Assembly (NCBI GenBank): GCA_023362775.1
Contig: JALMGJ010000002.1
Coordinates: 32,021,414 to 32,085,413 of the forward strand
Source of the DNA: Charina bottae
Lineage: Eukaryota; Chordata; Lepidosauria; Squamata; Charinaidae
Length of the DNA: 64,000 bases
Direction: 5' to 3'
The notes under the pieces were generated by a model. It was not told the DNA's origin and ran no database searches. It saw nothing but the letters and a program-made list of their open reading frames with translations. Below, piece by piece: positions 54,284-64,000 of this stretch. A program made the position numbers and the translations under genes. How positions within the stretch are numbered: position 1 is the stretch's first letter; each line of letters begins with the position of its first letter.

Positions 54284-54586
54284 ATGTTATCTGATCTGGC
54301 AGACAGCGACAGTTCCTCCCTTGAAATTCCTTCCCTGGATGAATTGCCCCCTCTGCCCAGTTCTCAGGAGGAGTCAGAGGAGGAGATGGATTCTCATGGG
54401 ACCGTGGCTGAAACCAAGGACACAGGAGGGGAGGGGGTTTCTATGGAAAATTTTTCTAGAGGAGGAGGTGGTGTCAGGGAGATAACGGGCGGTGGTGCAG
54501 AGGGTTCCCTCCAGGAAGGGAAGCGTGTGCACAGTTCTGAAACCTTGGTTTTCCCTCCCAAACGTTTACGGAAAGCCCCGCCTTGA
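54284..54586 (+). other. Open frame of unknown meaning behind the chromodomain
   Basis: One hundred codons, Ser/Glu-rich at the start (LADSDSSSLEIPSLDELPPL) and Gly-rich later, ending PPKRLRKAPP. I do not recognise it. It could be an old reading of the polyprotein tail, or chance in the LTR or PPT region (several purine runs lie at 54400-54500). Confidence 0.3.
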
Positions 54587-54950
54587 GATTCTGGAGTTTA
54601 TCACTGGGCTTCTTCAAGCCGTTTCAGTTTAGCAGGATTTCTGTAAGTAGGAACGTAATAAACACTAGAGACTAGATTCCAAGCCTCGGCGTGTTATTTC
54701 TGCACCTGTAGCAGGACACATACTGAGGGTTTGGAATAAATATAAACCAATATTGTCTCCTAATATACCTGATTAAATTAATGGAACTGGCGCAAATGGC
54801 TAAACTGACAGCATTGATAAGAGAAAATACTGTAACTGGATTTGTTCCGTTTTGGAAGCCGGTTTTGGACTATTTCCTTGTAACGGAAAAATATGAAGTT
54901 CTGATTTTGGGTTTTGATAATTAAACGGTTTGATTTTGGAGAAATAATGT

Positions 54951-55192
54951 TGTTGTTGTTGTTCAGTCGTTTAGTCATGTCCAACACTGTGTGACCTCAT
55001 GGACCATAGCACGCCAGGCCTTCCTGTCCTCCACTGTCTCCCGGAGTTTACTCAAATTCATGTTCATTACATTGGTGATGCTATCTAACCATCTCATCCT
55101 CTGCCGTCCCCTTCTCCTTTTGCCTTCAGTCTTTCCCAGCATCAGGGTCTTTTCCAGTGAGTCCTCTCTTCGCATTAGGTGGCCAAAGTATT
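54951..55192 (-). mobile_element. BovB 3'-end fragment, antisense
   Basis: From gttgttgttgttcagtcgt to gtggccaaagtatt the sequence matches the antisense 3' end of the intact BovB. It encodes the last 65 or so residues ([17 protein letters not shown]). It ends where an L1 3' end begins. Confidence 0.85.
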
Positions 55193-55637
55193 TTTTTAAT
55201 AAATTTTATTAGAATTTTACAACAAATAGTTAAAAGTTAGAAATAAAAAAAGAAATAGAAATACAAAATAAAAAGAAAGAAAATAAAAAGTGTAGTAAAG
55301 TAAAAGAAAAAGAAAAAGTATGAAACATAGGTAACTTCCAATCTATCCCTGGTAACGAGAACAAGAAAATCCGTCCTAAGTGCTAGTTTTTCATGCAATA
55401 GATAAGAATAATTCTTTCTCTAATATACCCTATTATATCTATAGCCTAATCTTCAAATCCCCATGTAAACTTTGTCCCTCCTGCATTTTGCAAATAGTCC
55501 ACCAGTGGTTTCCACTCTTTGAGATAACGACAACTTGAGCTTTCTTTTAATAAAGAAGTGAGTTTATCATTTTCTGCCATGTCCATCAATTTTAACAACC
55601 ATTCTTGTATCGTTGGTAAAATCTGAGTTTTCCAAAA

Positions 55638-58600
55638 TTATGCATAAAGAAGTCTTGCTGCAATAACCATATATTGTATGATTCTAACTAGGTGTTTTTC
55701 TACTTGTAAATCCAATATCCCCAACATAAATAATTCTGGTTTGAGCGGAATCTGTATTTGTAGTATACTCTGCATCAAGGTACATATTTGTTTCCAAAAT
55801 TTCTTTGCAACCTTACACATCCACCATATATGGTAAAATGACCCCTCTTGTTTATTACATTTCCAACAAACGTTAGAAATAGTCCCATACATTTTCAAAA
55901 GTTTTTTTGGGGTCATATACCATTGATACATCATCTTGTAAAAATTTTCTTTCAAGTTGTAACACAAAGTAAATTTCAATCCTTTAGACCACATATTTTC
56001 CCATTGCTGCATGTGTATATTATGACCAATATTTTTTGCCCATTTAATCATACATTCTTTAACTAGTTCTTCAACCATTTCTCCTCTTAACAGTAGTTTA
56101 TACATTTTAGCAATTAAATGTTCATTTGTTTCACAAAGTTGTATTTCAAATTCTGATTTGCTCTGTTCAAATCCAAAGTCTTTTTTATCTAACTTAAATT
56201 TCTCTATAAGTTGCTTATAAGAAAACCATTGAAAAGTATATCCTTCTGAGGCAAGTTGGTCTTTCGATTTGATTTTATATTCTCCATGTTCTTTTTCTAA
56301 CAAGTCCTGGTAACTCAACCATTTATATTTGTCTCTTGTTTCAGTTCTGTAAAATGCTTCTTGTGTAGAAGTACATAAAGGCATCTTCGGACATAAAATT
56401 GGTCTATATTTATTCCAAATCCTTAATAAAGATCGTCTGATAAGGTGATTTTAAAATCCACATTAACCTTAACTTTATTATCCCATAAATATCCATGCCA
56501 TCCGAATCTTAAATCATGGCCTTCTAAATTCAATAGCTTTTCATTTTTCAAAACTATCCATTCTTTAAGCCATACTAAACAACAAGCAGCATAATAGAAC
56601 ATCAAGTTCAGAAGTCCCAGACCACCTCTCTCTTTTGGTCTTGCAAGACTTTATATTTTATTCTCAGTTTTTTCCCTTGCCATGCAAACTTAGAAATATC
56701 ACGTTGCCATTGTTTAAAAGGTGCTTCTGAAATCAATATAGGTGTTGTCTGAAAAAAATATAATTCTTGGCAAGATATTCATTTTAATCACTGATATTCT
56801 ACCTAATAATGACAATTGTAATTTTTCTCATCTGTCTAAGTCTTTTTTTTATATCTGTCCAAAGTGAAAAATAATTGTTCTGAAACAAATTGACATTCTT
56901 TGATGTTAAATATACTCCCAAGTATTTCACTTTTTTCTCTATTGTAAATCCAGTTAATTCTCCCAATTTCTCTTGTTGTTGATGATCCATATTCTTAGTC
57001 AAGACCTTTGTTTTCTGTAAATTCACTTTAAATCCTGCTAGTGACCCAAAGTCTTTCAATTTTTGCATTAATAACTCAATCCCTTCTAGAGGGTTTTCTA
57101 AGGTAATGACTAGGTCATCAGCAAAGGCTCTTAATTTGTAAACTTCTTTCTTAACTCGTATACCAGAAATGCCATCATCTTGTCTAATGTCTCTAAGTAA
57201 AACTTCTAAAACCAATATAAACAAAAGTGGAGATAAAAAACAACCTTGTCTTGTACCTTTTTGAATTTCACATGATTTGCTTAGATTCCCATTAATTTAG
57301 CCTTTTGAGGGGTATATACAGTATTGATTTAATCCATTTAATAAAGTTTCCCCAAAAATTAATAGATTCCAATACTTTAAACATAAAAGACCAATTTAAA
57401 TTGTCAAAAGCTTTTTCAGCATCCATAAATATCAAAGCAGCTTGTTTTTCATTGTGTTGTTCCAAATATTCCAATATATTCAAAACATTTCGAACATTAT
57501 CTCGAATTTGTCTCTTGGGCGAAAAACCAGCCTGATCCCGATTAATAAAATTCTTAAGAATAATTTTCATTCTTTCCGCCAACACTGTTGTAAATATCTT
57601 ATAATCATTGTTCAATAAAGATATTGGTCTATAATTCTTCAATAAAGTCAAATCATGTTGTTCTTTCGGAATCAATGCAATATGAGCCTCCTTCCAAGAC
57701 TCAGGCATTACACCTGTTTCTAAAATCGAATTCATCGTCAATTGTAAAGGAAGGCAAAGCTCATCTTCAGAGCATTTATAATAAGCCACAGACAAACCAT
57801 CAGGGCCAGGTGCTTTTCTACTATTAATTTTCTTAAAAACAGTTGTCATTTCCTCTGGTGTTATAGGGTCATTTAATAATGACCTCTGTTGATCGGTAAG
57901 AACAAATAGTTTTTGTTTACTTAGATATTTATCAATATCACCAAACGAAACATCTTGTTTTTTATATAATGATGAATAATAACAATGAAATGCTTCTTGG
58001 ATACCTACATTGTACATCAAAGTTCTCCCCTCATCTTGTACTTTAGAAACTAAATTCTTTTGTCTTTGTTTACGCAATTTATAAGCTAACCATCTACCTG
58101 GTTTATTTGCAAATTCAAAATGTTTCTGTTTCACAAATTTCATCTGAGTCTCTAATTCCTCTATCATTAACATTGACATTTGTTTTTGTAAAAAATTAAT
58201 TTGAGTCATCAAAGTTTCATCCAATGGGTAATCTCTCAAACAAGTCTCTTTATTTTTAATTTCATCTAAAATCAGTTGGATTTTCTCTTGTTTTCTTCTC
58301 TTCGTTTGTGTATTATATTGAATAAAATAACCCCTCATGTAGCTTTACTGGCATCCCAAACAAACTGAATATTAGTGCCTATTTAAATTTAATTGGAAAA
58401 ATTCTCTTAACTTTTTTTTAAAAGTGTCAACTATTTCATTTTTTCATAAAATTGTCTCATTTAATCTCCATTGGAATGTATTCCTTCTCCCCCTAAATGG
58501 TCAACATAACTGGATTATGATCCGAGAAAGTCTTAATATTTCAACCTTAGTGACATCCATCATCAGATTTTTGGAAATCAAAAACATCTCAATTCAGGAA

Positions 58601-58986
58601 AATGATCTATATCTCTCAGAAAAATATGTATATTCCCTAGAATTCCCATTCAGTAGTCTCCAAATGTCTTTTAAATCTAGCATGTCTTTCAGATCGAAAA
58701 ATGTTTGGGGTAATTTTCCTTGCATAACATTCAATTCTTTCTGAGTTTGTCTATATTCCATTGGAGATATTACCCCATTCCAACCGCCCATAAGGCACCA
58801 ATTCTCATAAGGTAAATCCAACAATTTATCCATTAACTTTTTATAAAATACTCCTTTATCGACATTTGGGGCATACATTCCAAAAATCAACGTTTTAGTT
58901 CCTTGTATATTAACTTCAACTCCAACATATCTTCCTTCATCATCAGTAAATATCAGTTGTGGATTCAACTTTGATTGTATATACAA
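55638..58986 (-). pseudogene. L1 ORF2 remnants (endonuclease, RT, C-terminus)
   Basis: Open pieces on the minus strand: 58986-58594 (endonuclease; the GDWN motif reads GGWNGV, so the Asp is lost), 58338-57292 (RT, INSRKAPGPDGLSVAYYK, LIPKEQHDLTLLKNYRPISL, NRDQAGFSPKRQIRDNV), 57224-56799 (RT palm with LRAFADDLVITLENP) and 56384-55638 (C-terminal domain with CWKCNKQEGSFYHIWWMC). Frameshifts and stops separate them. The APGPDG and FADD motifs and the Cys-rich end identify the L1 clade. Confidence 0.85.
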
Positions 58987-59071
58987 AACAACACCTTTGG
59001 TTTTTTTAATCCAGCTGAAATAAATTCTTCCCCAAGTTGTTTTTGAGTCAGATACTTAATGTTTGTTTTAC

Positions 59072-59235
59072 AAATATGAGTCTGTTTTTTTAAAAAAATA
59101 AATAATTTTTTTTTATACTTTGTAATGAAACTTTATAATATAAAATTGTTTCAACATACAACATATACACATACACATATTACATATATACATGCACATA
59201 AATCATATATACATACATATAAAAAATATGAGTCT
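59072..59235 (-). mobile_element. 140-bp AT-rich insertion in L1 with 12-bp target duplication
   Basis: The sequence aaatatgagtct occurs at 59072-59083 and 59224-59235 and flanks an AT-rich insert (59084-59223) starting with a T-run and containing TACATA/CACATA repeats. It fits a very short antisense LINE tail insertion. Confidence 0.7.
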
Positions 59236-59244
59236 CTTATAAAC

Positions 59245-59702
59245 AAATTGCATCCAATTTCCATAAGTTTTATTAAATTTTAAAATACATATTAAGAGCT
59301 AATACAAAAGAAAAGAAATAGAAATACAAAGTAAGAAAAAGGAAAAGAAAAAGTGAAGTCAAAAAATAACAAACAAAGAAAATATAGAAAATAGATGTCC
59401 TCCAATTTATCCTTGAACTTTAAGTACAACAATTAACTTTAAATGTTAGTCCTTCATACAATACACAGAAACTTTTCTTTGTCATATACCCTATGATTTC
59501 TATAATCCAATCTTCTGTTCTTCATATAGGTTTCGCCTTTCTTGATATCTTCCAACAATCCATCTCTGGTTTCTACTCCTTAGAATAGTAATCAAATGTT
59601 CATTGTTGCATCAATTAAATGTTTTCCATTTGCTCTTTCCATTTTTACATCTATACTTATATCTTCAATAAAGTCCAATTAGTATAAATTGCATCCAATT
59701 TC
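59245..59702 (-). mobile_element. L1 3' fragment inserted into L1, 17-bp target duplication
   Basis: The exact repeat aaattgcatccaatttc flanks the insert (59245-59261 and 59686-59702). The insert (59262-59685) resembles the L1 3' UTR at 55197-55560: a tttattaaattttaaaat start, purine-rich gaaatagaaatacaaa, and caatttatcc. A younger, strongly truncated L1 thus landed in the endonuclease region of an older L1. Confidence 0.85.
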
Positions 59703-59727
59703 AATTTCATAAAAAAATGAAAGATCT

Positions 59728-60263
59728 TTTTTTTCTTTTGGGGGACGTTCGCCCCATTTTGATGGCTGGGTATTTCAAGCTGTGGGAGGTAACTAGCTGC
59801 AGAGGCAATATATGAAATCTCAGCCATGGTCTGGGTGCCCCAGGAGACATTTCTGAGCTAGAGTTTTTTACCATTTGCTATCAGTTATTTTGTGTTCCTG
59901 TTGCTGCAGATTTTTACATTATGTATTTGGAGATGACCTTTAAAGAATTCCCAGATCTTCAGCCAATGGAAAGAAACATTACTATGATTTTCATAATTAC
60001 AAGGGACATAATACAACTGCCATGTTCTAATCTTGCTCCTATGCCAGGTGAATAGATGGAAAAAAAGATGCTGAGGGGACTTGCCAGTGTGAATATATTT
60101 ATTTTTATGATGAAATTATTACATTGTGAGGACAAATTAAGGAGGCTATTTCAAAACACTGAGTGGAAGGAGAGACGTTGCTTAGGGTCAAACTAAGAGT
60201 CCTCCATTTCCAGGTAGCTGAACTGAATGCCTCTGGGAAGCTCCCAAGTGGGACCTAATAGGT
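59728..60263. other. No recognised feature
   Basis: About 530 bp of unremarkable sequence between the L1 and hAT-related regions. Confidence 0.4.
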
Positions 60264-60493
60264 CAGGGGTCCCCAACCTGTGGGCCGCAGCCCACTAGTG
60301 GGACTTGGCCTGTTAGGAAGTGGGCCGCACAGCAGGTGAGCAGTGGTGGTCTGCGCGATTGGCTCCCGCCTGCAAACCCTGCCCCCTATCCGCGTGATTG
60401 GCTCCCGCCTGCAAACCCTCCCCCCCCCCCCCGTCTCTGGAAAAATTGTCTTCCACAACTGGTCCCTGGTGTCAGAAAGGTTGGGTACCCCTG
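60264..60493. mobile_element. hAT-like terminal-repeat element, 230 bp
   Basis: The ends caggggtccccaacc (60264-60278) and ggttgggtacccctg (60479-60493) are inverted repeats with one mismatch. The GC-rich interior contains a tandem pair of gattggctcccgcctgcaaa. Flanking 8-mers (taataggt and ccttatca) do not match, so no target duplication is seen. It may be a MITE or the 3' end of the adjacent transposase relic. Confidence 0.55.
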
Positions 60494-60499
60494 CCTTAT

Positions 60500-62520
60500 C
60501 ATAAAACTACTCACACTGCATGACACAATTTTGTTTTACAACTAACATAGCCCTCATTGTATCAACACTTAATCTAGATTTTTCCTTTGACCACATACTG
60601 TTCATAATAGAAAATATTCTCTCAACAGGTGCTGTACTTCCTGGAAGACAAAGAATAAACTCTACAATATTACAAAAGTCTTGAAAGTCTAGGCATTTTT
60701 TGCTCATTTCTGAAAAAATCTTAACCCATCTATCAGATACAGAAATGTTTTTTGTATTCCATGTATCCAACTGCCCCACAATTGTAGATTTTATGAGGGT
60801 CCACTGATTGAATACACAAGTTTCTTCTGTTTCTGTGCGTGTGATTAGTTCCTCGTTCAGGCTGTCCTGTATTTCTTTCCATTCAGGTGTCTTCCTTAGT
60901 AGCACCCACTTGAACTTCTCAGTGTTTCCTATACTGCACTTCCACTTGTTGATATATTCTAAGCTGGTTTCATAGAAATTCTCAACTACCTAAAAAAAAC
61001 TTAGCCTCATTAATTTCTCCTGAATCTACTAACATTTTCAGTTGTTTTTGACATCAATAGTTACAAACACATCACTTTTTCTGGACTCTAAATTGTTTGC
61101 AAGATTTTCAATGTTTATGGCTACTTCTGTAGCTGAAATATTATCTTTTTCAATCAAACTAATGTATGTTTGGAACATAGGCACTTGATCTCTTGCAAAT
61201 GACAACCACAATTTCAAGCAGGGGTCTTCAAACCATTTTCACAACATAACAGGGCATTTTACTTGAGAAAGAAAATAAGAAGGAAGCCCATCAAACATGC
61301 TTAAAATTCTGTCAATCGATGGACCCAAGGACAAAAATCTTGTATTTCCATGCTCTAACAATTTAGCATAATTGTTTCCTGCAAAGTCACAAACGTTTTT
61401 CAGTTCTTCAACTCTAACTGTGTATATATGGAAGAATTTGTATACTTTCACTGCAAAACATTCAATGTCAATTGGTAAACAGTTGACAGCACACTGGAGA
61501 CAATTGTGTATAATGTGTGCCCCACAATCAATACCGATAATTGGCCTCTTCAGTTCAGTTTCAAGTTTTCGCCACACATTATTTTTGCCAAGTCATTTGC
61601 AACCACCAAAATTGGTGTTCACAAACGTTTTTCAGTTCTTCAACTCTAACTGTGTATATATGGAAGAATTTGTATACTTTCACTGCAAAACATTCAATGT
61701 CAATTGGTAAACAGTTGACAGCACACTGGAGACAATTGTGTATAATGTGTGCCCCACAATCAATACCGATAATTGGCCTCTTCAGTTCAGTTTCAAGTTT
61801 TCGCCACACATTATTTTTGCCAAGTCATTTGCAACCACCAAAATTGGTGTTCATGTTATCTGCATACAAAGCAACAATTTTGTGTTGTATAGCAAATTTG
61901 TCAATTACTTCCTTCAACCTAGCACACTGTAGATTGGATGTTTCACCAGGTAAGGAAACCAAGTCTATAATTTTGTCTTGAACACCACAATTTGGCAAAA
62001 AGTACCGCACAACATTTGGAAAAATTTTGATGTCTTTTTTGTTTGATGCATCTAAACTGACTGTAATGCTTTTTGTTTTATTCAAATCCTCTATTACTTT
62101 GCCCAATATGTATGGGGATAAAACGTTGGTAATTATTGCTTCTTATTTGGTACGTGCTGAGGAAAATTTTGGTTCATAAATTTTCTTTATCCATGTCGAC
62201 AAGCAATTATTTTTGCGAAAACTTTGGCCGTGACGCACAGTATGATAAGCAAAAAGAGCTTCACTTTCTGTAATTTTATCGCTTTCACTATCACCATCAC
62301 GTCTCATAAATGAACTGATGTTTTTAACTGAAGCCAGAGTCTTTTCAGCATCCTTATGTTTCTGGCTACGTAGATGTTGGTTGATGTCACTTCTACCTCC
62401 ATGAGCAATGCAAAAATGGATATTACAATGTTGGCATACCACTTTTCTTCCATCACTGCACAGTTTGTCCAGTTTAATACATTTGAATTCCTTCTGGAGA
62501 TTGTCATTAAAACTGCAGTT
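60500..62520 (-). pseudogene. hAT-superfamily transposase relic
   Basis: Minus-strand pieces in order: zinc-finger-like N-terminus (62442-62143, MVCQHCNIHFCIAH then HLRSQKHKD), middle part (62106-61825, ITVSLDASNKKD then DLVSLPGETSNLQC), a segment with IIGIDCGAHIIHNCLQCAVN (61577-61239), and the C-terminal hAT dimerisation domain (60905-60507, ILCLPGSTAPVERIFSIMN). Frames are separated by stops, and one part is duplicated in tandem. It is a dead DNA transposon; the terminal repeats of this copy are not certain. Confidence 0.75.
61387..61850. repeat. Perfect 232-bp tandem duplication
   Basis: 61387-61618 and 61619-61850 read the same base for base by eye, starting tcacaaacgtttttcagttc. Both lie in the hAT transposase relic, so the same peptide segment is encoded twice. 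Confidence 0.9.
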
Positions 62521-62559
62521 TCACCTCTTCATCTTTGGCATTGCAAGGGTAGACTTCAA

Positions 62560-62636
62560 GCTATAAAAATATGAAGTTTAAGCTATAGACTTTAAGCTAT
62601 AAAAATTTAGACTTAAAAATATGAAGTTTAAAACAG
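62560..62636. repeat. Short local repeats
   Basis: The words aagctataaaaat and aaaaatatgaagttta are each repeated two to three times over about 80 bp. Confidence 0.6.
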
Positions 62637-62691
62637 CAATGTATTACTTCCCATTTTTCATTGAAAGGAGAGGACTCGTGATCACCCACAA

Positions 62692-62774
62692 GGTCTGGGT
62701 CAAGGTTACCTTTGACAATAGTGCGAGACTGGAAATATATATATTGACTGTCAAAGGGAACCTTGATCCAGACC
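62692..62774. repeat. Fold-back structure 1
   Basis: The 26-bp arms 62692-62717 and 62749-62774 are inverted copies with two mismatches, around a 31-bp spacer. Confidence 0.75.
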
Positions 62775-62793
62775 TTGCCCTGCTGCCAATTGG

Positions 62794-62858
62794 TCCTATA
62801 TTACTAGTCTTGCCTTATTGTCAAACTTTGGCAATATGGCAAGACTAGAAATATAGGA
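62794..62858. repeat. Fold-back structure 2
   Basis: The 27-bp arms 62794-62820 and 62832-62858 are inverted copies with two mismatches, around an 11-base loop. It lies 20 bp after fold-back 1. Confidence 0.75.
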
Positions 62859-62947
62859 CAAGGTCTAACTAAGGCACACTGGAGTTTGGACTTGACTAGA
62901 CAGGTCTGCAGGAAGGCCGATTAGCAAGGGTCTGGATTTGGCTTGAC

Positions 62948-62977
62948 AACAGCAAGGCAAGGCAAGGCAAGGCAAGA
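62948..62977. repeat. Pentanucleotide microsatellite (AAGGC)n
   Basis: Five copies of caagg/aaggc in a row. Confidence 0.8.
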
Positions 62978-63002
62978 ACTTCTTGGCAACGATAGGGGGC
63001 AT

Positions 63003-63280
63003 GTCTATGAAGGTTCTCAGTCATCCAGGTGGAATTGTCTGTAGCTTGAATCATGTCAACTGGATTTCTATTTCATCTCCATTAGATGATAAAAGGACTT
63101 AAAAATTACATCTCAATATAACCATGACCTAGCCCCAGGTGTAAGGTCACACAGATACCTAGGAACATATTTAGGATTCCCTTACCAATTTTGCTCAGAC
63201 TGAAGAAGCTCCTTGGATAAGGAGTGAAACGTTTCCACTAAGAAAATAGAAATCCAGTTGACATGATTCAAGCTACAGAT
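63003..63280 (+). mobile_element. Penelope-like element terminal repeat
   Basis: Contains ggttctcagtcatccagg and gactgaagaagctccttgga, words I recall as typical of vertebrate Penelope-like terminal repeats. A perfect 35-bp inverted repeat lies at 63039-63073 and 63244-63278. Its right arm shares 22 bp (gttgacatgattcaagctac and two more bases) with the Penelope fragment at 10532-10553. No coding part of an element is attached. Confidence 0.6.
63200..63255 (+). ncRNA. Degenerate hammerhead-ribozyme-like core
   Basis: The order CTGAAGA (63200-63206), a 6-bp hairpin CTCCTT-GGAT-AAGGAG (63209-63224), GAAAC (63226-63230) and an ATC cleavage triplet (63252-63254) follows the type I hammerhead plan CUGANGA, helix II, GAAA, helix III, UH. 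Helix III looks weakened (gaaatc where gaagtc would pair better) and helix I partners next to the core are poor, so activity is doubtful. Hammerheads are known from Penelope-like terminal repeats. Confidence 0.45.
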
Positions 63281-64000
63281 AGGGGGCATGGCAAGGAACT
63301 TCCCATAGTACCTTATTGAAGCAGGAGGCTGAAGGAGGCAGTGAGCTGGGGCAGAAGGACAGGCCTAAATGGTTTAGGGTTTGACTATCTGAGGGACCAC
63401 CTCTTCCAAAATGAACCAGTTTGGTTACTTAGATCAGCAAGGGAGACCCTTTCCAAAGATGTTCCTACAGGTAGAAGCTCACTTTTAGACTATGCAGGAA
63501 AAAAGCTCACTTCTGTGCCTCCCAGTCTCCCAAGCTTTCAACTGACACTTGATTGTAATGATACACAAGCCTGATCATGCACATGGTGACCCACCTGGAA
63601 ATTAATACAGGGGGTGCAACTCAATATTCTATTTAGTTAGTGGCAAGCTCCCTCTGTCCCGAATGAAACTGAATTTTAGAACGTGGTCAAAACATTGCAG
63701 CCAAGCAAGTATGACAAGTTATATATCTTTTCTTCCCTCTAGTAAATGGAATCAATTAAAACCATTAATCAATTAAAATGCCTTGCTGAAGGATTAAGCA
63801 CTCTACAGTTCATTACTCTAGTAACAAATTGCCTTTCTAAAATTATTGGTGGGGGGGGGGGAAGGAATAACAATGCTGATTTTTCTCCACCTATTAAATA
63901 TTTAAACATTCTTTGTGGGAGTTCAATAACCAGTGTATAAATATTATATTTTGTAAATAAAATCATAATAAGATTAAGATTAAGCAGTGATAAGTGCTGT
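63281..64000. other. Mostly unrecognised; possible old LINE fragment
   Basis: At 63380-63470 the + strand reads GFDYLRDHLF and LLRSARETLSKD, which faintly recalls the L2 RT C-terminus (GYLRDRL). It is too short to assign. A G-run lies at 63850-63860. Nothing else is seen. Confidence 0.3.

Larger units (their letters stand above)
52262..54715 (+). mobile_element. Ty3/gypsy chromovirus, 3' half
   Basis: The RNase H C-terminus, integrase and chromodomain of a Ty3/gypsy element are present in order; gag, protease and RT are missing. After the coding region a stretch with a polyadenylation signal (gtaataaacactagag, about 54655) and ...gcctcggcgtgttatttctg may be the end of a 3' LTR, but its limits are not defined. 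Confidence 0.8.
55195..59727 (-). mobile_element. L1-clade LINE, antisense, with two nested insertions
   Basis: Its 3' end (T-rich at 55195 on the + strand) abuts the BovB fragment. Coding pieces of L1 ORF2 follow in order toward the endonuclease start near 59710 (KLKLDAICL then ETHI). ORF1 and the 5' UTR are missing. Insertions lie at 59084-59223 and 59262-59685. Confidence 0.85.

Noticed and set aside
54284..54586. Envelope gene of the gypsy element
   Set aside because: No signal peptide, membrane segment or cysteine pattern, and only 100 codons.
60264..60493. Treating this 230-bp unit and the transposase relic as one complete hAT element
   Set aside because: The right terminal repeat lies between the two, flanking 8-mers do not match, and no partner end is found near 62520. 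I list them separately.

Overview
The window reads as a squamate reptile (lizard or snake) chromosome. It carries BovB (RTE-clade) LINEs, two tRNA-derived SINEs of the kinds typical of squamates, CR1 and L2-type LINE tails, a Penelope-like element, vertebrate Ty1/copia and Ty3/gypsy elements, and a type-2 vomeronasal receptor (V2R) gene. There are no operons, CRISPR arrays, tRNA or rRNA genes. The clade assignment is inference from repeat content; I cannot name the species.

The one host gene I can support is a V2R chemoreceptor on the + strand, 27416-47254. It has six exons with consistent splice phases and adds up to 873 codons plus stop with no break that I can see. Its product should be a family C GPCR: signal peptide, Venus-flytrap ligand-binding domain, cysteine-rich linker and seven membrane segments. 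Its exons total about 2.6 kb. Its introns (about 17 kb) are largely transposons: CR1 and L2 tails, a 5'-truncated BovB holding a 613-bp solo LTR, a second RTE element holding a Sauria-type SINE, another SINE, a mariner-like palindrome, and an antisense L2 split by a 3.2-kb BovB with an uninterrupted 1028-codon ORF.

Left part (1-26.6 kb): two long + strand L2 LINEs (1-4100 and about 10660-15080), an antisense L2 (4240-5421) set in a composite repeat, a divergent antisense copia remnant (about 7.5-7.9 kb), an antisense I/Vingi-like LINE carrying a hAT MITE with an exact 8-bp target duplication (9351-9782), and a Penelope-like GIY-YIG fragment (10205-10582). From 15081 to 26.6 kb lies a nested stack: copia-1 (5'-truncated, an L2 fragment inside its LTR), then a BovB, then copia-2 (nearly complete gag-pol) sitting inside that BovB, whose right half resumes at 25546.

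Right part (47.3-64 kb): a second copy of the composite repeat directly behind the receptor gene, an old antisense RTE element and a CR1 tail, a Ty3/gypsy chromovirus 3' half with a chromodomain (about 52.26-54.71 kb), an antisense L1 (55.2-59.7 kb) with two nested insertions, an antisense hAT transposase relic (60.5-62.5 kb) with a perfect 232-bp tandem duplication, two fold-back structures, and a Penelope terminal repeat with a hammerhead-ribozyme-like core (about 63.2 kb).

The most unusual signals are the copia-2/BovB junction, where about 86 bp of BovB is present on both sides of the element and replaces the start of its 5' LTR; the intact nested BovB; the hammerhead-like core in the Penelope repeat; and the block shared by 5.4-6.8 kb and 47.4-48.7 kb. 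I found no convincing new protein-coding system. Identity statements come from reading by eye, without alignment software.
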